Assembly (NCBI GenBank): GCA_041987545.1
Contig: JBHIWH010000007.1
Span: forward strand, 134,661 to 198,660
Direction: 5' to 3'
DNA length: 64,000 nucleotides
From: JAJRXR01 sp041987545
GTDB lineage: Bacteria > Planctomycetota > Phycisphaerae > Phycisphaerales > UBA1924
The notes below the pieces were generated by a model. It was not told the DNA's origin. It worked only from the letters and a program-made list of their open reading frames with translations, and ran no database searches. The number at the start of each line of letters is the position of its first letter. The first letter of the stretch is position 1. The translations under genes and the position numbers were made by a program. Positions 62,019-64,000 of the stretch are shown here, piece by piece.

Positions 62019-62046
62019 ATTCATCCATTGATCCGGATGAATGGAT
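62019..62046. promoter_or_regulatory. Palindromic operator candidate upstream of metH
   Basis: Two overlapping inverted repeats: ATTCATCC / GGATGAAT (62019-62026, 62035-62042, perfect) and a 24-base near-perfect palindrome at 62023-62046 centred on TCCGGA with two mismatches. It lies 42 bases before metH in an AT-rich patch, where a repressor of methionine genes would bind. The regulator is unknown. Confidence 0.6.
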
Positions 62047-62088
62047 ATACTCCCGCCGGCCAACGCCACCCACGGACCGGGAGACCCC

Positions 62089-63972
62089 ATGCCCTCCAAG
62101 CTCCTCGACCATCTCGCCCGCCGCGTCCTCGTGATCGACGGCGCCATGGGCACCCAGATCCACGAGCACGACCTCGACGTCGAGACCGACTACTGCGGCT
62201 GCGAGAACTGCACCGACGTGTTGGTGAAATCCCGCCCCGACGTCATCCAGCAGATCCACGAGAACTACCTCGCCGCCGGCGCCGACGCGATCGAGACCGA
62301 CTCCTTCGGCGGCGCCCGCCACGTCCTGGGCGAGTTCGACCTCCAGGCCGAGACCTTCGACCTGGCCAAACGCGCCGCCGAGATCGCCAGGGCGGCCGCC
62401 GACAAGCACTCGACCTCAGACAAGCCCCGCTTCGTCCTCGGCTCCATGGGCCCGGGCACCAAGCTCATCACACTCGGACAGATCGACTGGCCCGCGCTCG
62501 TCGCCTCCTACCGCGAGTCCATGCGCGGCCTGATTGACGGCGGCGCCGACGCCATCCTCATCGAGACCTGCCAGGACCTCTTGCAGGTCAAGGGCGCCAT
62601 CAACGCCGCCCTCGGCGCGCTCGACGACACCGGCAAAACGCCCGATGACGTCCCCATCATGGTGTCCGTCACCATCGAGCAGACCGGCTCCATGCTCATG
62701 GGCACGTCCATCGAAGCCGCCCTCGTCGCCCTCCGCGGCTACCCCATCGCCTCGCTCGGCCTCAACTGCGCCACCGGCCCCACCGAGATGGCCGAGCACG
62801 TCCACCACCTCGCCAGACACTGGGACCGGCACATCACCGTCATGCCCAACGCGGGACTCCCCGTGATGGTCGAGGGCAAGGCCGAGTTCCCCCTCCGGCC
62901 AGGCCCGTTCGCCGAGGCGATGCTCCGCTTCATCGACAACGACAAGGTCTCGGCCGTCGGCGGCTGCTGTGGCACGACCCCCGAGCACATCCGCCAGCTC
63001 GCCGAGGCCGTCAACGGCCGTGCGCCCACCAAGCGCGACGTCACCCCGCCCGCCCCCGCCGCGACCTCGCTCTACTCCCCCACCGAGTTCCGCCAGGACG
63101 CCTCCTTCCTCATCGTGGGCGAACGCTGCAACGCCTCGGGCTCCCGCAAGTTCAAGCGCCTGCTCGAGGAAGAGGACTGGGACTCGATCGTCTCCCTCGC
63201 CCGCGAGCAGATGCGCGACGGCTCGCACGTCCTGGACGTCAACGTCGATTACGCCGGCCGCGACAACGCCGCCGACATGCGCGAGGTCGTCAGCCGCATC
63301 GCCAAGCAGGTCGACGCCCCCCTCATGCTCGACTCCACCCAGCCGGCCACCATCGAGGCCGGCCTCATGCACGCCCCCGGCAAGTGCATCATCAACTCCG
63401 CCAACTTCGAGGACGGTACAAGTAAGTTCGACCAGCTCTGCACGCTCGCGCGGACCTACAACGCCGCCCTCGTCATCGGCACGATCGACGAGGACCAGGA
63501 AGCCGCCATGGCCCGCACCGCCGACCGCAAGCTCGCCATCGCCGAGCGCGCCATCGAACGGGCCACCTCCACGCACGGCATCCCGCTCTCAGACATCTTC
63601 ATCGACCCCCTCGTCCTCCCCATCTCCACCGGCATGGACTCCGACCGCCGCTCGGCCCTCGAGCTCATCGAGGGCACGCGCCGCATCGCCGAGAAGTTCC
63701 CCGACGTCCAGCTGACCTGCGGCCTCTCCAACGTCTCCTTCGGCCTCAAGCCCGCCGCTCGCGTCATCCTCAACTCCGTCTTCCTCCACGAGCTCACCGT
63801 GGCCGGCATGACCTCCGCCATCGTCCACGCCTCCAAGATCCTCCCCCTCAACAAGATCGAGGAGGCCCACAAGCTCGCCGCCCTCAACCTCATCTACGAC
63901 CGCCGCCACCAGAGCGTCGGCGGCGCCGGCCTCCCCACCCCCCAGCAACGCCCCGAGCCTGCGATAGCGTGA
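62089..63972 (+). CDS. metH: Methionine synthase, homocysteine- and folate-binding domains only (MetH N-terminal half)
   Basis: 627 aa cytoplasmic enzyme. Residues 1-310 are the homocysteine methyltransferase barrel; the zinc ligands are C227 (GLNCATGP) and C293/C294 (GGCCGTTPEH). Residues of about 350-610 are the pterin-binding barrel (FLIVGERCNASGSRKF, GSHVLDVNVDYAGRDN, LTCGLSNVSFGLKPAARV). The cobalamin-binding and reactivation domains of full MetH (about 1200 aa) are absent; the protein stops soon after the second barrel. A separate downstream gene may supply them, beyond the window. The ATG at 62089 has GGGAG upstream; an in-frame ATG at 62041 lies inside the palindrome and is less likely. 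Confidence 0.92.
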   Translation: MPSKLLDHLARRVLVIDGAMGTQIHEHDLDVETDYCGCENCTDVLVKSRPDVIQQIHENYLAAGADAIETDSFGGARHVLGEFDLQAETFDLAKRAAEIARAAADKHSTSDKPRFVLGSMGPGTKLITLGQIDWPALVASYRESMRGLIDGGADAILIETCQDLLQVKGAINAALGALDDTGKTPDDVPIMVSVTIEQTGSMLMGTSIEAALVALRGYPIASLGLNCATGPTEMAEHVHHLARHWDRHITVMPNAGLPVMVEGKAEFPLRPGPFAEAMLRFIDNDKVSAVGGCCGTTPEHIRQLAEAVNGRAPTKRDVTPPAPAATSLYSPTEFRQDASFLIVGERCNASGSRKFKRLLEEEDWDSIVSLAREQMRDGSHVLDVNVDYAGRDNAADMREVVSRIAKQVDAPLMLDSTQPATIEAGLMHAPGKCIINSANFEDGTSKFDQLCTLARTYNAALVIGTIDEDQEAAMARTADRKLAIAERAIERATSTHGIPLSDIFIDPLVLPISTGMDSDRRSALELIEGTRRIAEKFPDVQLTCGLSNVSFGLKPAARVILNSVFLHELTVAGMTSAIVHASKILPLNKIEEAHKLAALNLIYDRRHQSVGGAGLPTPQQRPEPAIA

Positions 63973-63977
63973 CAACT

Positions 63978-64000
63978 TCCTCCCTCTCCCCTCTGGGGAG
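63978..64000. repeat. Palindromic intergenic repeat (copy 2, cut by window end)
   Basis: CCTCCCTCTCCCCTCTGGGGAG begins the same element as at 34774-34816, with loop TCT in place of TCC. It follows the stop codon of metH. Confidence 0.8.

Overview
The window is about 64 kb of very GC-rich bacterial DNA (strong G/C at third codon positions, so most reverse-strand open frames are shadows). It most resembles a member of the Phycisphaerales (Planctomycetota), probably aquatic. This is an inference from three signs. Thirteen genes end in a short cysteine-bracketed module of the type public annotation calls a GC-type dockerin (ADLAEPFGxLDFSDVxAFL ... GCP at the C-terminus). Four further genes end in a PEP-CTERM-like tail (V-P-A-P, hydrophobic stretch, RRRR or RRRRNA). 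There is also a planctomycete-style H-X9-DG pseudopilin. No rRNA, CRISPR array, transposase, integrase or prophage was found. One tRNA (Asn, GTT) is present.

Layout. (1) 1-12.4 kb looks like a beta-glucan (laminarin-like) utilisation locus. It holds a GH1 beta-glucosidase, secreted dockerin and PEP-CTERM proteins, a three-gene sugar ABC importer lacking its ATPase, a LacI-type regulator, a pseudopilin, a clan GH-A-like lipoprotein and a GH16-CBM6-dockerin endoglucanase. A shared operator-like word (TCCTGGAACAGTT) sits just after the predicted -10 of two divergent promoters, suggesting LacI repression. (2) 12.9-19.2 kb is a translationally coupled four-gene operon of phage-tail-fibre-like surface proteins. 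Two carry an S74 intramolecular chaperone followed by a C-terminal membrane anchor. (3) 19.2-28.2 kb holds beta-helix dockerin proteins, a metallophosphoesterase-LamG protein, infA, a secreted subtilase and two PEP-CTERM proteins. (4) 28.2-40.1 kb is mostly housekeeping: an FAD oxidoreductase, a PilT-like ATPase, glycerate kinase, three small membrane proteins, AtoE, an aminotransferase, a peroxiredoxin, a photolyase, an esterase and tRNA-Asn. (5) 40.3-51.9 kb is a run of five large, same-strand dockerin genes encoding FG-GAP, beta-helix and beta-propeller surface proteins. (6) 52.1-57.7 kb is a tight operon of ECF sigma factor, soluble anti-sigma-like protein, TPR-CHAT protease and secreted subtilase. 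(7) 58-64 kb has a secreted coiled-coil protein, rpmE, an FG-GAP/ASPIC-UnbV dockerin protein and a short, two-domain MetH behind a large palindrome.

The common theme is export and surface display: two C-terminal sorting tags (GC dockerin and PEP-CTERM) on 17 proteins. The most unusual systems are the sigma/anti-sigma/CHAT/subtilase operon, whose order recalls protease control of a sigma factor, and the membrane-anchored S74 fibre operon. All function calls are read from sequence by eye; no database search was run.
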